This document shows, one piece after another, positions 36,693 to 45,020 of a stretch of DNA of 45,603 nt. The stretch is from a virus: positions 1 to 45,603 of the IMG/VR virus record IMGVR_UViG_3300049484_000302; one strand, written 5' to 3'. Both the position numbers and the translations under genes were made by a program. The first letter of the stretch is position 1; every line of letters starts with the position of its first letter. The notes under the pieces are model-generated. The model was not told the origin of the DNA and did no database searches. It was given only the letters and a program-made list of their open reading frames with translations.

Positions 36693-37946
36693 ATGCGCCA
36701 CTACGGTCACAGAGCGAAAGTTCACCAGCCGAACGCTCGCGCCGAAGACTTTCGGCCGGGCGACAAGGTGTTCGTGGACAGCTACACCGGGCTTGTGCCC
36801 GCAGTGGTGGTGAGCGTCACTCCCTCGGAAGAGAATCGCGAGCCGTGGCACCGAAGCCGCAACGCGAACACGGTGGCGTTCCGTGTGACCAAGACGGTGG
36901 GTTCGTACCCGAAGGGCCACGAAGACGTGATCGAAGCACGGCAGGTCGTGAGGCGGGAGTGGGTGAAGAAAACCCCGCTAGGGCAGTATCGCATCGTCGA
37001 GCCGCCGCGCGGAGGTCACCGCCCGAACCCTTTCGACCCGACCAGGGACTATGACGACTACGCTCCTGCTCACGGGCACGCCGAGGACACGTCGCGCCAT
37101 GAGAGAGAGCGAGAAGACGCAGAGTACGAGTACGAGAAGTTCGTTGCGCGGCTCGACGGACCGCCAGAGGACATCCCGAGCTTCGAGACGTGGTGGCTCC
37201 AGTTCCGAAGCAACAGCTCCGTGCTTGGTGGCGGCGAAGATCCGGGAGCCGGCACGCCGATCGCGAACCCGGACGAGGTGGACTTCTTCGAGGACGAAGG
37301 TCCGCTCTGGCAGTTCCAGTTTGGAGCATACGGCAGCACCAACCTCTACGTCTGGGCCGACGGTATGGACTCGGGCTTCGAGATCGCCGTTGAGTGGCTG
37401 GACGACCACGCGCCGGGCCTGCTCACCATGGTCAGCGAAGAGGACTACCAGCAGGCGGCGGAAGAGCTGGGCAAGGTCTGGGATCCGAGTGAGCCCGACG
37501 ACGAGATCATCGAAGCGGCCGAGACCGACATGACCATGATCGGTCACACGACGCTCAAGCACGGCAACGCCGTGGCGAGCTGGGAGTGGCATGCGCACGA
37601 GGTGGAGCGCGGCTCTCCCGAGTGGAACGAAGTCGTCGAGCGCTCGCGTGCGGAGGCCGGGATCGAAGAAGAAGACGAGGGATTCGAGGAGAACGCTTCG
37701 CTGAGCGGGCGCGACCTGGAGCTGCTGTCTGGGTTGGCTGAGCCGCCCATGCGCAGGAGAATCCCAGGACCAGGAGACAGCGTGGTGTATGACCGCAGCT
37801 ACCAGGAGCTGGCTCGACGAGGATTGATTGTCCTGCGCCAGGACCAGCCGGGGATGAGGTCGTTCGCCGATCACTACGTGCTGACTCCGCTGGGCAAGGA
37901 AACGCTGCGTGCGGCACGACTCCCCAGCTGGTCCGTGCGCAGGTAA
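36693..37946 (+). CDS. Large acidic protein with C-terminal winged-helix-like segment
   Basis: 417 residues, no membrane helix. The start has FRPGDKVFVDSYTGLVPAVV, which looks like a small beta-barrel. A Trp-rich middle (ETWWLQFRSNSSV, LWQFQFGAYGSTNLYVWADG) and an acidic stretch follow. The C-terminus (YQELARRGLIVLRQDQPGMR...YVLTPLGKETLRAA) is winged-helix-like. Modular; may link particle proteins and regulation. Unassigned. Confidence 0.6.
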   Translation: MRHYGHRAKVHQPNARAEDFRPGDKVFVDSYTGLVPAVVVSVTPSEENREPWHRSRNANTVAFRVTKTVGSYPKGHEDVIEARQVVRREWVKKTPLGQYRIVEPPRGGHRPNPFDPTRDYDDYAPAHGHAEDTSRHEREREDAEYEYEKFVARLDGPPEDIPSFETWWLQFRSNSSVLGGGEDPGAGTPIANPDEVDFFEDEGPLWQFQFGAYGSTNLYVWADGMDSGFEIAVEWLDDHAPGLLTMVSEEDYQQAAEELGKVWDPSEPDDEIIEAAETDMTMIGHTTLKHGNAVASWEWHAHEVERGSPEWNEVVERSRAEAGIEEEDEGFEENASLSGRDLELLSGLAEPPMRRRIPGPGDSVVYDRSYQELARRGLIVLRQDQPGMRSFADHYVLTPLGKETLRAARLPSWSVRR

Positions 37947-37962
37947 AAGAAGGAACCGGAAC

Positions 37963-38463
37963 ATGCAAGGCAGAACACAGCTCGGTTACCCGCTCTACAT
38001 GGACGGCAAGGAAGTGCACGGACCGGTGACGCTTCATCACGGTCCCGCGCCCATGCAGGGAGTGGGCGAATACTTCTCGGAGCCAATGAGCGGGCTTGGT
38101 CAGACCATGATGCCGCGCATCCCGGCCTACCAGGCGCCGAAGCGCTCCTGGGTCACCAAGGCCGCGGCGTTCTCGCCGCTCATGGGAGCACTGGGTGCAG
38201 CGGCGGACGCGGCGGCGGACTCGGTCGCTGCCGAGCAGACCGGCAACCAGAAGGCAGCGATGACCGCAACGGTGGCGCTCGCGCTCGTCGGAGCCGGGCT
38301 CCTGGTGCGCGGCGTCGCGGGCTACTACGCGGGCAAAGCGATGTCGCCGAGCGCGGCGGACGAAGACAAGTACGCCTGGGGTGGCGTCGCGGCGTCGGTG
38401 CTGCTCGGCACGCTCGGGCTCGGCATCGAGAGCGCAGTGGCGCTGCGCGCGCGGAAGGGATGA
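37963..38463 (+). CDS. Two-helix membrane protein with GLG motif
   Basis: 166 residues from ATG at 37963, ribosome site AAGAAGGAACC. N-terminal soluble part with SEPMSGLGQTMMPRIP, then two Gly/Ala-rich membrane helices (~101-122 and ~139-160) separated by a charged loop, ending ALRARKG. GLGQTMM repeats part of the 35180 start (LGQTMM). Overlaps the next gene (ATGA). Confidence 0.6.
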   Translation: MQGRTQLGYPLYMDGKEVHGPVTLHHGPAPMQGVGEYFSEPMSGLGQTMMPRIPAYQAPKRSWVTKAAAFSPLMGALGAAADAAADSVAAEQTGNQKAAMTATVALALVGAGLLVRGVAGYYAGKAMSPSAADEDKYAWGGVAASVLLGTLGLGIESAVALRARKG

Positions 38464-38840
38464 GCATGACGACCCTCGGAGTTCCCAGCCCGTACACGGT
38501 GCACGTTCACCCGTATCCGACTCGCTTCCACGGCGGGATCTGGACGCGGCCGGTAACGAACAGTCCTCTCATCGCGACGCCGTACGCGGTGTTCAAGCCG
38601 GACGACTTCGCGCCGGCCGCGTACGCGCGCTATCCGTTCAACGGAGTCGGTGAGCTGGACCCGAACATGCGCGCTCTCTGGGGCGTCGCGAGCACGGTCA
38701 GCATGGCGGCCAGCGCCTATCACGGCTACAAGCGCAACCAGAGCGTGGCCTGGGCACTCGCCTGGGGACTGCTGGGCGCGATGTTCCCGGTCATCACGCC
38801 GGTGATCGCGGTGGCGCAGGGATACGGCAAGAGGAAGTGA
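38460..38840 (+). CDS. Two-helix membrane protein
   Basis: 126 residues. Start MSMTTLGVPSPY; aromatic/proline-rich N-terminal part; membrane helices ~71-88 and ~96-119; basic ending GYGKRK. The N-terminal MTTLG resembles MSYTTLG at 35180. Unassigned member of the array. Confidence 0.6.
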   Translation: MSMTTLGVPSPYTVHVHPYPTRFHGGIWTRPVTNSPLIATPYAVFKPDDFAPAAYARYPFNGVGELDPNMRALWGVASTVSMAASAYHGYKRNQSVAWALAWGLLGAMFPVITPVIAVAQGYGKRK

Positions 38841-38933
38841 TTTCCAGCCGCGTGGGGCTTCCGGTGCCACACGACGATTTGGCCCCGATCCAGGAACAGC
38901 GCGCCGGAGTAGGGGCAAAACTTGCAGAAGGCA

Positions 38934-38960
38934 GGCGTCCCGCACCAGCATAGGGACGCC
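38934..38960. promoter_or_regulatory. Hairpin directly before the 38961 start codon
   Basis: Perfect 8-bp stem GGCGTCCC / GGGACGCC (38934-38941, 38953-38960) with an 11-base loop, ending immediately before ATG at 38961. It leaves no free ribosome site, so it may control translation or be an operator over a start-proximal promoter. Confidence 0.5.
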
Positions 38961-39386
38961 ATGCAGTACCAGACGCGACAAGGTGTGTTCGGGCAGATGG
39001 CCCACGGCGGCGGGATCTTCAACAACGCCATTTCGGGACTGGGCTCACTGGGCGCGACGATGCAGACGGGCATCGTGCCTCAGACAGATGTGGCAGCGCT
39101 CACGCAACAGTGCGTCAGCGTGAGCTGTAAGGGGCTCTTCGAGCCGGACGCGGTCGCGGCCTGCCTCCAATCGTGCGCTGCGAAGGCGCAAGCGCAGGCA
39201 GCGGCACCAAAGCCATCCGCTGGCGGGGGCGTCGCGCCAGCTCCACCTCCGGTGTCGCCGACAGCAGCGCAGGCCGCGATGTATCAACCGAGCGGCTTGA
39301 GCCAGAAGACGATCGCACTCGCAGTGGGCGGCGTTGCCGCTGCGGCGTTCGTGTACCTCTACATGACCAAGAAGAAGAAGGGCTGA
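38961..39386 (+). CDS. Tail-anchored protein with twin cysteine pairs
   Basis: 141 residues from ATG at 38961. Contains ISGLGSLGATMQTG, then CVSVSCKGLF...AACLQSC (CxxxxC...CxxxC, spaced like a disulfide-bonded helical hairpin), an Ala/Pro-rich linker (VAPAPPPVSP) and a C-terminal membrane helix (~117-135) ending YMTKKKKG. The cysteine pattern suggests the N-terminal part sits in an oxidising compartment. Confidence 0.65.
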   Translation: MQYQTRQGVFGQMAHGGGIFNNAISGLGSLGATMQTGIVPQTDVAALTQQCVSVSCKGLFEPDAVAACLQSCAAKAQAQAAAPKPSAGGGVAPAPPPVSPTAAQAAMYQPSGLSQKTIALAVGGVAAAAFVYLYMTKKKKG

Positions 39387-39389
39387 GCC

Positions 39390-40004
39390 ATGAGTTACCA
39401 CGCAACCGGCGCGCTCGGAGTCATCAGTCCCGCAGGCCAAGCCTGGAACACGCCGACGTATCAGGCGTGCGCCGGCCACAGCATCCAGATGTGCGGCTAC
39501 TACAACGAGACGCAGGGCTGGACCCCGCAGCAGCTCTCGCACTGCATCGACGCGGAGCAACAGAAGTGCATCGCGATTGCGCAGGCGGCGCTGGCCACCG
39601 TGCTGTCGTCGGCGCAGATCAAAGCCATGCAGGCCGCGATCAACGCGGCGCTTCAGAAGTACGACTACTGTCCGATTGCCGTGGACGGCAATCTCGGACC
39701 GGAGACATGCGGAGCGGCGGCCTGGGCGGCGGGCATCGGTGCGCCGGTGAGCGTTCCTGGAGTTTGCGGCAGTAAGATCCCGATGGGATCTGGCTTTCTG
39801 AAGGACTGCAAGCAAGCGCTCCCGACGCTTCCGGTACTCCCGCCGCCGCCGGTCAAGCCGCCGGTTGTGCCGCCGCCCCCAGTGGCGCCACCGGCGTACA
39901 AGCCGCCCGTGAAGAAGGCCAACATCATGGTCGTCGGCGCGGTGGCCACCATGGTAGCTGGCGGTGGCTACTGGCTGGCGAAGAAGAAGGGCTGGGTCAA
40001 GTGA
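39390..40004 (+). CDS. Tail-anchored peptidoglycan-binding protein
   Basis: 204 residues. MSYHATGALG start; a cysteine-containing helical domain (~25-70); PG_binding_1-like repeat at ~75-112 (IKAMQAAINAALQK...VDGNLGPETCGAAAW, the typical VDGxxGPxT core); a long Pro-rich stalk (LPPPPVKPPVVPPPPVAPP); C-terminal membrane helix (~178-196) with GYWLAKKKG. It could hold a particle or membrane to the host wall. GTGA overlap with the next gene. Confidence 0.75.
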   Translation: MSYHATGALGVISPAGQAWNTPTYQACAGHSIQMCGYYNETQGWTPQQLSHCIDAEQQKCIAIAQAALATVLSSAQIKAMQAAINAALQKYDYCPIAVDGNLGPETCGAAAWAAGIGAPVSVPGVCGSKIPMGSGFLKDCKQALPTLPVLPPPPVKPPVVPPPPVAPPAYKPPVKKANIMVVGAVATMVAGGGYWLAKKKGWVK

Positions 40005-40387
40005 GCTATCACGGGACAGCTCCTGTGAGTTCACAAGATGGTCCGTCTGCGTGGGGTCCATCTGAGTGGAATCCAGTTGCGAGACTACTTTGGAGGATCG
40101 GCCAGCTTCCGACGCCGTCGGCGCTCGGCCTCGGTCTGGGAGCTGTGGGTCTCGGCTATCTGCTCTACCGGTCGCGGAAGAAGATGAAGCGCAACCGCGC
40201 TTCAAAGCGAGGCATCGACGAGGTGGCGCGCTACGTGGCCCTGGCAGCGACCGCGCCGGACCACGACTCGAAGATGAGTTCGCTCGAAGAGGCGCGGCGG
40301 CTCAAGAGGAAGTACCGTGTCAGCCGGAAGGACGCGCCGCGCATCCGTGAGCTGGCCCAGGGCTATGCGAAGGAAATCCGAGGTTGA
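40001..40387 (+). CDS. Small membrane protein with MSY start
   Basis: 128 residues from GTG at 40001 (GTGA overlap). MSYHGTAPVSS start, one membrane helix (~38-56, ALGLGLGAVGLGYLLY), then a very basic region (RSRKKMKRNRASKRG) and a helical charged C-terminus. Here the anchor is near the N-terminus and the basic domain would be inside. Possibly DNA-contacting on the inner face (inference). Confidence 0.6.
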   Translation: MSYHGTAPVSSQDGPSAWGPSEWNPVARLLWRIGQLPTPSALGLGLGAVGLGYLLYRSRKKMKRNRASKRGIDEVARYVALAATAPDHDSKMSSLEEARRLKRKYRVSRKDAPRIRELAQGYAKEIRG

Positions 40388-40390
40388 GCA

Positions 40391-40762
40391 ATGGCGAAAC
40401 GCACCTACGCTGACACGTCCAACTTCAGGGCTCCGTTCGACGCTGCCGTCCTCCAGGGCCTCGGCACCGTCGTGCGGAGCTACCAGGACGTCGCCAACTT
40501 CCGAGCCGGTTATGACGACGGCTACTTCCAGGACAACAGCCTGTTCGGGCTTGGCGCGGTGACCGTGCCGAGCATGAGCGCCGCTCCGGCAGCGCTCCGC
40601 CGCTACCTCGAAGCGGGCGCTCCGATGCCGACGTGGCGCCGCGACCTGGGCGCTGCCACGAACCAGATCCCGCGCTGGGCCTGGGGTCTCATGGCGGTCG
40701 GCGCGCTCGCGCTCGCGTACCGAGGCTTCAAGGCGGCCAAGAAGCCCGCGACTCAAGGGTGA
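40391..40762 (+). CDS. Tail-anchored protein with two GLG motifs
   Basis: 123 residues. VLQGLGTVVRS and LFGLGAVTVPS in the N-terminal part, tyrosine/aspartate-rich spacer (NFRAGYDDGYFQDN), C-terminal membrane helix (~95-113) and KAAKKPATQG end. No known domain. Member of the array. Confidence 0.6.
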   Translation: MAKRTYADTSNFRAPFDAAVLQGLGTVVRSYQDVANFRAGYDDGYFQDNSLFGLGAVTVPSMSAAPAALRRYLEAGAPMPTWRRDLGAATNQIPRWAWGLMAVGALALAYRGFKAAKKPATQG

Positions 40763-40766
40763 GACC

Positions 40767-41669
40767 ATGGGAGCCATCGAGTTCATCGCCAGCCTCGGGA
40801 ACTACCCGCGCCTGCCCAGGCCGACGGCGCAGATGTCTGCGATCGAGAAGACGATGCTTCTGCTCGACGCAAGCAATCATGCGGGAGCGCTGATCAACGC
40901 GAAGCTCCCGAAGCCACCATGGGCCGTGGACGCTCGATGGCACGGACAGGTGCTCGCGTCGCAGCGCAGCCTGTACGAAACGCTCAGCGACAAGGCAGAC
41001 GAGCTGATCGCGGCGATCAAGATGGGCGGCAACGTCCAGCTGAACGTCGGCGCGCTCGAATACTACGACGCGCTCTGGAGCGCCTACCTGGGAGCGAGCT
41101 ACGCGGTGCCGCCGATGGGTCAGGCGCTCGGTCGTGGTGAGACCGGACTGGATGCGGAGTTCGAGCAGCGCCTGGGCGTGCTGCAGGCCGTCGCCGACCA
41201 GCTCAAGAGTGACATGCCGCTCCTGCAGAAGGGCGCGTTCGGCCCGCTGTCCACCGGCATCGACGCCATGTGGAAGAGCGTCTGCGCCGCACCCCAGAAC
41301 AAGGGCTCGTCCGAGTGCGTCCAACGTGGACTCGGCGTCGAGCCCGTAACCATCGCGGTAGGAGTCACGATCGTGCTCAGCATCGCGCTGATCATCGGGC
41401 TCTCGTACTGCGTGATCAAGTTCTACGAGCTGAAGAAGTTCAACGAGCGCTGGCTTGCGCGTTGCACGGGCCAGCAGATGGACGCTGCGACCATGCAGTG
41501 GTGCAACCAGACCGGCGGGCCGCCGCCTGCGTTCGACCCGAACGCACTGGTGAAAACGATCGCGATCGTCGCGGGCATCGGCCTGGGCGCCTACGCATTC
41601 ATCACGTTCCTGCCGCAGATCGTCGGCCGCGTCGCGGCGGCGCGAAAGGTCGGCAAGGAGGCCGGGTGA
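40767..41669 (+). CDS. Membrane protein with helical N-terminal domain
   Basis: 300 residues. A helical soluble domain (~20-185) with YETLSDKADELIAAIKMGG and EFEQRLGVLQAVADQL; membrane helices at ~194-216 and ~262-282 flanking a cysteine-containing loop (ARCTGQQM, QWCNQTGG). The largest predicted multi-pass protein of the array. GTGA overlap with the next gene. Confidence 0.6.
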   Translation: MGAIEFIASLGNYPRLPRPTAQMSAIEKTMLLLDASNHAGALINAKLPKPPWAVDARWHGQVLASQRSLYETLSDKADELIAAIKMGGNVQLNVGALEYYDALWSAYLGASYAVPPMGQALGRGETGLDAEFEQRLGVLQAVADQLKSDMPLLQKGAFGPLSTGIDAMWKSVCAAPQNKGSSECVQRGLGVEPVTIAVGVTIVLSIALIIGLSYCVIKFYELKKFNERWLARCTGQQMDAATMQWCNQTGGPPPAFDPNALVKTIAIVAGIGLGAYAFITFLPQIVGRVAAARKVGKEAG

Positions 41670-41986
41670 TCTACTCTCGATGGCGACCCGAGACAGGCGG
41701 CTACGACTACTATGAAGCCGGCCCTGGTGTGCCCCTCGGCAATGACCTGCCCAGGCCGAGTCTGGGCATGGGCTCCGCCATCGGTGTGGCCAGCGTAGAC
41801 ATTGGGCGCAAGATGCCCTTCGGCGCGAAACACGTCGGCTCGGGCTCGGTTGCCAAGGGCATGGTTACGGCCGTGAGCAGCACGAGCAGCCTCGGGGCAC
41901 TGGCGCTCAGCATCGGCTTCGGCGAGATCGCAATGGTCGTCGGCGGCGCTCTGCTCGGCTGGTGGCTTCGGGGACGCAAGCGATGA
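41666..41986 (+). CDS. Small tail-anchored protein
   Basis: 106 residues from GTG at 41666 (GTGA overlap). Tyrosine-rich start (SRWRPETGGYDYYEAGPG), glycine/serine-rich middle with SLGMGSAIGVASVD, C-terminal membrane helix (~82-100) and WLRGRKR end. ATGA overlap with the next gene. Unassigned. Confidence 0.6.
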   Translation: MIYSRWRPETGGYDYYEAGPGVPLGNDLPRPSLGMGSAIGVASVDIGRKMPFGAKHVGSGSVAKGMVTAVSSTSSLGALALSIGFGEIAMVVGGALLGWWLRGRKR

Positions 41987-43488
41987 ACACCACGCACTTT
42001 GGTTCACGCGACATCGCAGCGTGTGGGGCGCGCGCCTGCAGGGTCCACGCCACTACGGTGGCGGAGATGGTCGATTGTTCCCGTTGCCAGAAAACTGCGG
42101 CTTACAAGGCCGCGATGGCGGCGCGCCCGGCTCCGCGTTCGTCCGAAGCGCTGTCCTGGGTCAAAGGGGACGTCATCCGCACGCCGGGCGGTGACTTGAT
42201 GTTGGTGAGCCGCGACACTTTTTCCAATAGCTGGGTCGGCACATGGCTTGCTGATGGGAAGGTTGCGCGATTGTATGACGATCACCCGTGGGTGCGCGAC
42301 GGCCGTGTCCAGCTGGTGGCTTCTGGGGAAAATCAAGTGAAGTACGGAAGCTCTTTCGAGCCCAACGCCGCCTACGTGGTGAGCGCGACCATCCACGAGC
42401 CCGAGGGACAGGTCACGATCAAGGAACGCTTCTCCTCGCTGGAGAAGGCGCTCGCACGCGCCGTGGAGCTGCGTGACAGCAGTCGGCCCGTGGGAGGACC
42501 GGGACGGCGCAGCGTGATCTTCGTGGACCGGCAACGTCGCGGCAGTGCGCGCGACCTGCACCTGGCACTTTCCGCGCCGTCGCGCACGTGGGGTTTGGAG
42601 ACGGCCAGCAACGAGGCCAGTGAGATGCTGGGCTCGGAGCTGCACCGCCAGGTCGGACCTACCGAAGCGAGCGCGGGACCAGCGATGCCACCTGGCTTCG
42701 AGGGCTTTGGTGACGACGTGTTCGAGGAGAACGCAAAGAAGGCCGTGCGTTACGCGCCTCGCACTCCACCGGTAGGTCAGCGGGAATTGCTGGTGGACCG
42801 CAATGGCACCGAGTGGATCGTGATACCAGACTCGCGACTTGTTGAAGCAGAGGGTGAGCGGTTCACCCGAGAGTGGGTGGAACAGAGACTCGGTCCACTT
42901 CAGCCGAAACTGAGCACCAACCGGCCCCGACGTTACGAGCGCAACAACTCCGCGCTCGCCGCCGCCCGCGAGATCCGCCGCAAGTTCCACGACCAGGATC
43001 CCGAGCACGAGACGCCGGTGCCCTGGGACTGGCCGGCGGAGCTGCAAGAGATCGGAACCTGCGAAGCGGTGATGTACGCCTCCGCAAAGTGGCAACAGAA
43101 CCCGCGCAAGATCATCGACTACAAGCACGTGGCCGAGGGTCCACAGCGCATTCTGGTGCGCCCTGGGTTCGTGCACGATCACAGGGGCAACAAAGCGCTC
43201 AAGGTTGTCGGCCCATATCACGAGCTGAACGACATGCCCGAGGCGTTCGCGGTGCTCGACAAGATCCTCGGTGTCCAGGTCCGGCTCTACGAAGGATCCG
43301 ACGAGAATCCCATGACGCCGAACGGTGACCACGGGTACTACCAGATCGACATTCCGGGTGCCTACTTGGGAGCTGCGCAGCACCCAGAGACCGGCGAGAC
43401 GTTCCTGATCGTCTACACCAACGACGGCGTGCACTGCGTGATCGTGGGACCCAAGCTCGGTGTCGAGAAAGACGGGATAGTCGGATGA
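41983..43488 (+). CDS. Large modular soluble protein, unknown
   Basis: 501 residues from ATG at 41983. N-terminal Cys pattern (AACGARACRVH...VDCSRCQKT) may bind metal. A barrel-like WVKGDVIRTPGGDLMLVSRD segment and, near residue 270, RELLVDRNGTEWIVIPDSRL follow. The C-terminal ~150 residues (GYYQIDIPGAYLGAAQHPET, TFLIVYTNDGVHCVIVG) look like a separate beta-rich domain. The 5' 350 bases look less GC-rich than neighbours by eye. Unassigned; could be a surface or attachment protein. Confidence 0.6.
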   Translation: MNTTHFGSRDIAACGARACRVHATTVAEMVDCSRCQKTAAYKAAMAARPAPRSSEALSWVKGDVIRTPGGDLMLVSRDTFSNSWVGTWLADGKVARLYDDHPWVRDGRVQLVASGENQVKYGSSFEPNAAYVVSATIHEPEGQVTIKERFSSLEKALARAVELRDSSRPVGGPGRRSVIFVDRQRRGSARDLHLALSAPSRTWGLETASNEASEMLGSELHRQVGPTEASAGPAMPPGFEGFGDDVFEENAKKAVRYAPRTPPVGQRELLVDRNGTEWIVIPDSRLVEAEGERFTREWVEQRLGPLQPKLSTNRPRRYERNNSALAAAREIRRKFHDQDPEHETPVPWDWPAELQEIGTCEAVMYASAKWQQNPRKIIDYKHVAEGPQRILVRPGFVHDHRGNKALKVVGPYHELNDMPEAFAVLDKILGVQVRLYEGSDENPMTPNGDHGYYQIDIPGAYLGAAQHPETGETFLIVYTNDGVHCVIVGPKLGVEKDGIVG

Positions 43489-44594
43489 GCTACACGGCAA
43501 TGAACCTGCAGCCCATGGGCAAACAGATCGTGGCCCGTGGCGGATCTACCGATGGGTCCAGCATGCAGGTCTATGCGCAGACCGCAGGACAGATCGGCGG
43601 CGCGGCGATCTGCGCGGCGACTGGTGCGGGTGTGGCGGCCTCGGCGATCTGTGCGCAGGTCGGCGGCGCCATCGTCAAAATCATCGCGGGCAAGATCGGC
43701 TCTCCGGCAACTGCGGGCGCGGCCTACACGCTCTACGACATCTGGAAGACTCAGATCGTGCCGGCAGCCCGCATCGCCCAGGAGGGCTCGCTCGCCATCC
43801 GCGCTTACTTGACGATGCGCGACCAGCTCATCGACAACTTGGCTCAGCAGCTCAAGCCGCTCCAGGATCTCTCCGTCAGTCGCACATGGGCCGATAGCCG
43901 GCTCGCGCAGCTCGGCTTGCCGGGCGCGCCGGTGATGGGCAGCTGGGCGCCGCGGGCTGACCTCTGGCAGGCCTACAAGGACAACGCGGTCTGGAGCAAG
44001 AACCCGATCGGAGCGCCGCCGACCTGGAATTCGTCGCTGGCGACGCCTCTCTACCCGAAGGCCAACTTCTGCAGCACGGGCTCGATCTGGGGCTACGAGA
44101 GCCCCTCGATGAACCAGTTGTCCGCCAGCGTCGGACTGACGTGCGCGGATCTGCTGCTCCTATGGCTCTACCCGATGGGCGCTCCCTCGCCACCTGGTGA
44201 GCCCATCGACTGGGCGATGGTGGGAGCCTGGGAGCTGGCGCAGCGCTTCACTGCTCTGCCGTTCGCGAGCATCCCGCTGCACGGCGCCAGCACACTGCGC
44301 GTCGCTCGTCCTGGCGTGCAGGTGCCGCAGCTCCCATACAAGGCTGCGCAGCCGGTCGTGACGGCTACGGTGACGCCCTCGCAGTACGCCACGCAGCTCG
44401 TGCTCAAGCTGCAAGAGGCTGACGTGCAGCTTCGCAAGGAAGCTCAGCTCAAAATGACGAGCAGCGCTGCCGCTAAGATCATTGCCCTGCAGAAGGCCAA
44501 GCAGGAGCAAAGCCGGAAATTGGGGGCTCTCCTGCTCGTCGCTGGCGCCGCCGCTGCGGCGCTTCTGGTTTACCGTCGTCGTCGCGCGCGCTGA
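43485..44594 (+). CDS. Tail-anchored 369-residue protein with MSY start
   Basis: MSYTAMNLQPMG start; a Gly/Ala-rich hydrophobic stretch (~33-72, with AAICAATGAGVAASAICAQV); a long soluble middle rich in Trp and Pro (TWADSRLAQLGLPGAPVMG, YKDNAVWSKNPIGAPPTWN); a helical segment; C-terminal membrane helix (~345-362) ending in RRRRAR. ATGA overlap with the preceding gene. Function unknown; likely a structural membrane protein. Confidence 0.6.
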   Translation: MSYTAMNLQPMGKQIVARGGSTDGSSMQVYAQTAGQIGGAAICAATGAGVAASAICAQVGGAIVKIIAGKIGSPATAGAAYTLYDIWKTQIVPAARIAQEGSLAIRAYLTMRDQLIDNLAQQLKPLQDLSVSRTWADSRLAQLGLPGAPVMGSWAPRADLWQAYKDNAVWSKNPIGAPPTWNSSLATPLYPKANFCSTGSIWGYESPSMNQLSASVGLTCADLLLLWLYPMGAPSPPGEPIDWAMVGAWELAQRFTALPFASIPLHGASTLRVARPGVQVPQLPYKAAQPVVTATVTPSQYATQLVLKLQEADVQLRKEAQLKMTSSAAAKIIALQKAKQEQSRKLGALLLVAGAAAAALLVYRRRRAR

Positions 44595-44597
44595 ATT

Positions 44598-44643
44598 TTG
44601 CGTTTGCCGAGACTCACGCGCTAGTCTGCTCACTCGTAGGAGG
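44598..44643 (+). promoter_or_regulatory. Promoter and strong ribosome site for the 44652 gene
   Basis: -35 TTGCGT (44598-44603), 18 bases, -10 TAGTCT (44622-44627), then AGGAGG (44638-44643) 8 bases before ATG at 44652. Unlike most promoters here it keeps a normal leader with a full Shine-Dalgarno, suggesting high expression. Confidence 0.55.
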
Positions 44644-44651
44644 CACACAAG

Positions 44652-44909
44652 ATGTACGCAGGTTTAGGAGCCGTCAACCCAACCATGCTCAAGGCAGTGC
44701 GTGACGCCATGGTGCAGCAAATGTGCATCGACGCGGGGCGCCCTGGAGACACTGCGTGCGCCGCTCAAGCGTCAGCCATGTTCGGAACGAACAAGAGCCG
44801 AGACGAGATCGTGGCAGCCCTGCGCTCCAACACAGGAACGAAGTGGCTCCTCTGGGGAGCGGTGGGCGCCGTGGTGCTCGTCGGTGGCGCCTGGTACCTC
44901 ACGAGGTAA
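44652..44909 (+). CDS. Small tail-anchored protein, probably abundant
   Basis: 85 residues. MYAGLGAVNPTM start with the GLG motif, a helical part with two cysteines (QQMCIDAGRPGDTACAAQAS), and a C-terminal membrane helix (~64-83) ending YLTR. Own promoter, perfect AGGAGG and own terminator: a monocistronic unit. Size, single helix and expression signals suit a major membrane or coat component (inference). Confidence 0.65.
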   Translation: MYAGLGAVNPTMLKAVRDAMVQQMCIDAGRPGDTACAAQASAMFGTNKSRDEIVAALRSNTGTKWLLWGAVGAVVLVGGAWYLTR

Positions 44910-44948
44910 GAACTGCGCCCCGGTCACAGGGCAACCCCAAAAACTTGT

Positions 44949-45007
44949 CCAGGCATCGAAGACGGCGTCCCACCCCCCTCCGTCGCTTCGGTGCCTGGGC
45001 TTTTTTG
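44949..45007 (+). terminator. Rho-independent terminator
   Basis: Imperfect stem CCAGGCATCGAAG-ACGG pairing with CCGTCG-CTTCGGTGCCTGG, followed by GCTTTTTTG (44999-45007). Ends the 44652 gene, and possibly the whole array. Confidence 0.7.
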
Positions 45008-45020
45008 TGCGTTGAAATCG

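Noticed and set aside
38012-38022. AAGTGCACGGA resembling the late promoter 15-mer
   Set aside because: Lies inside a coding region (EVHGP), lacks the following AAGT and has no properly spaced TAGNNT.
36693-43488. The 36693 and 41983 proteins as paralogues
   Set aside because: Both have a small barrel-like segment near the N-terminus and acidic linkers, but I could not align them convincingly.
42004-43500. Long minus-strand frame of 498 codons
   Set aside because: Antisense shadow of the 41983-43488 gene, which is properly coupled to both neighbours.
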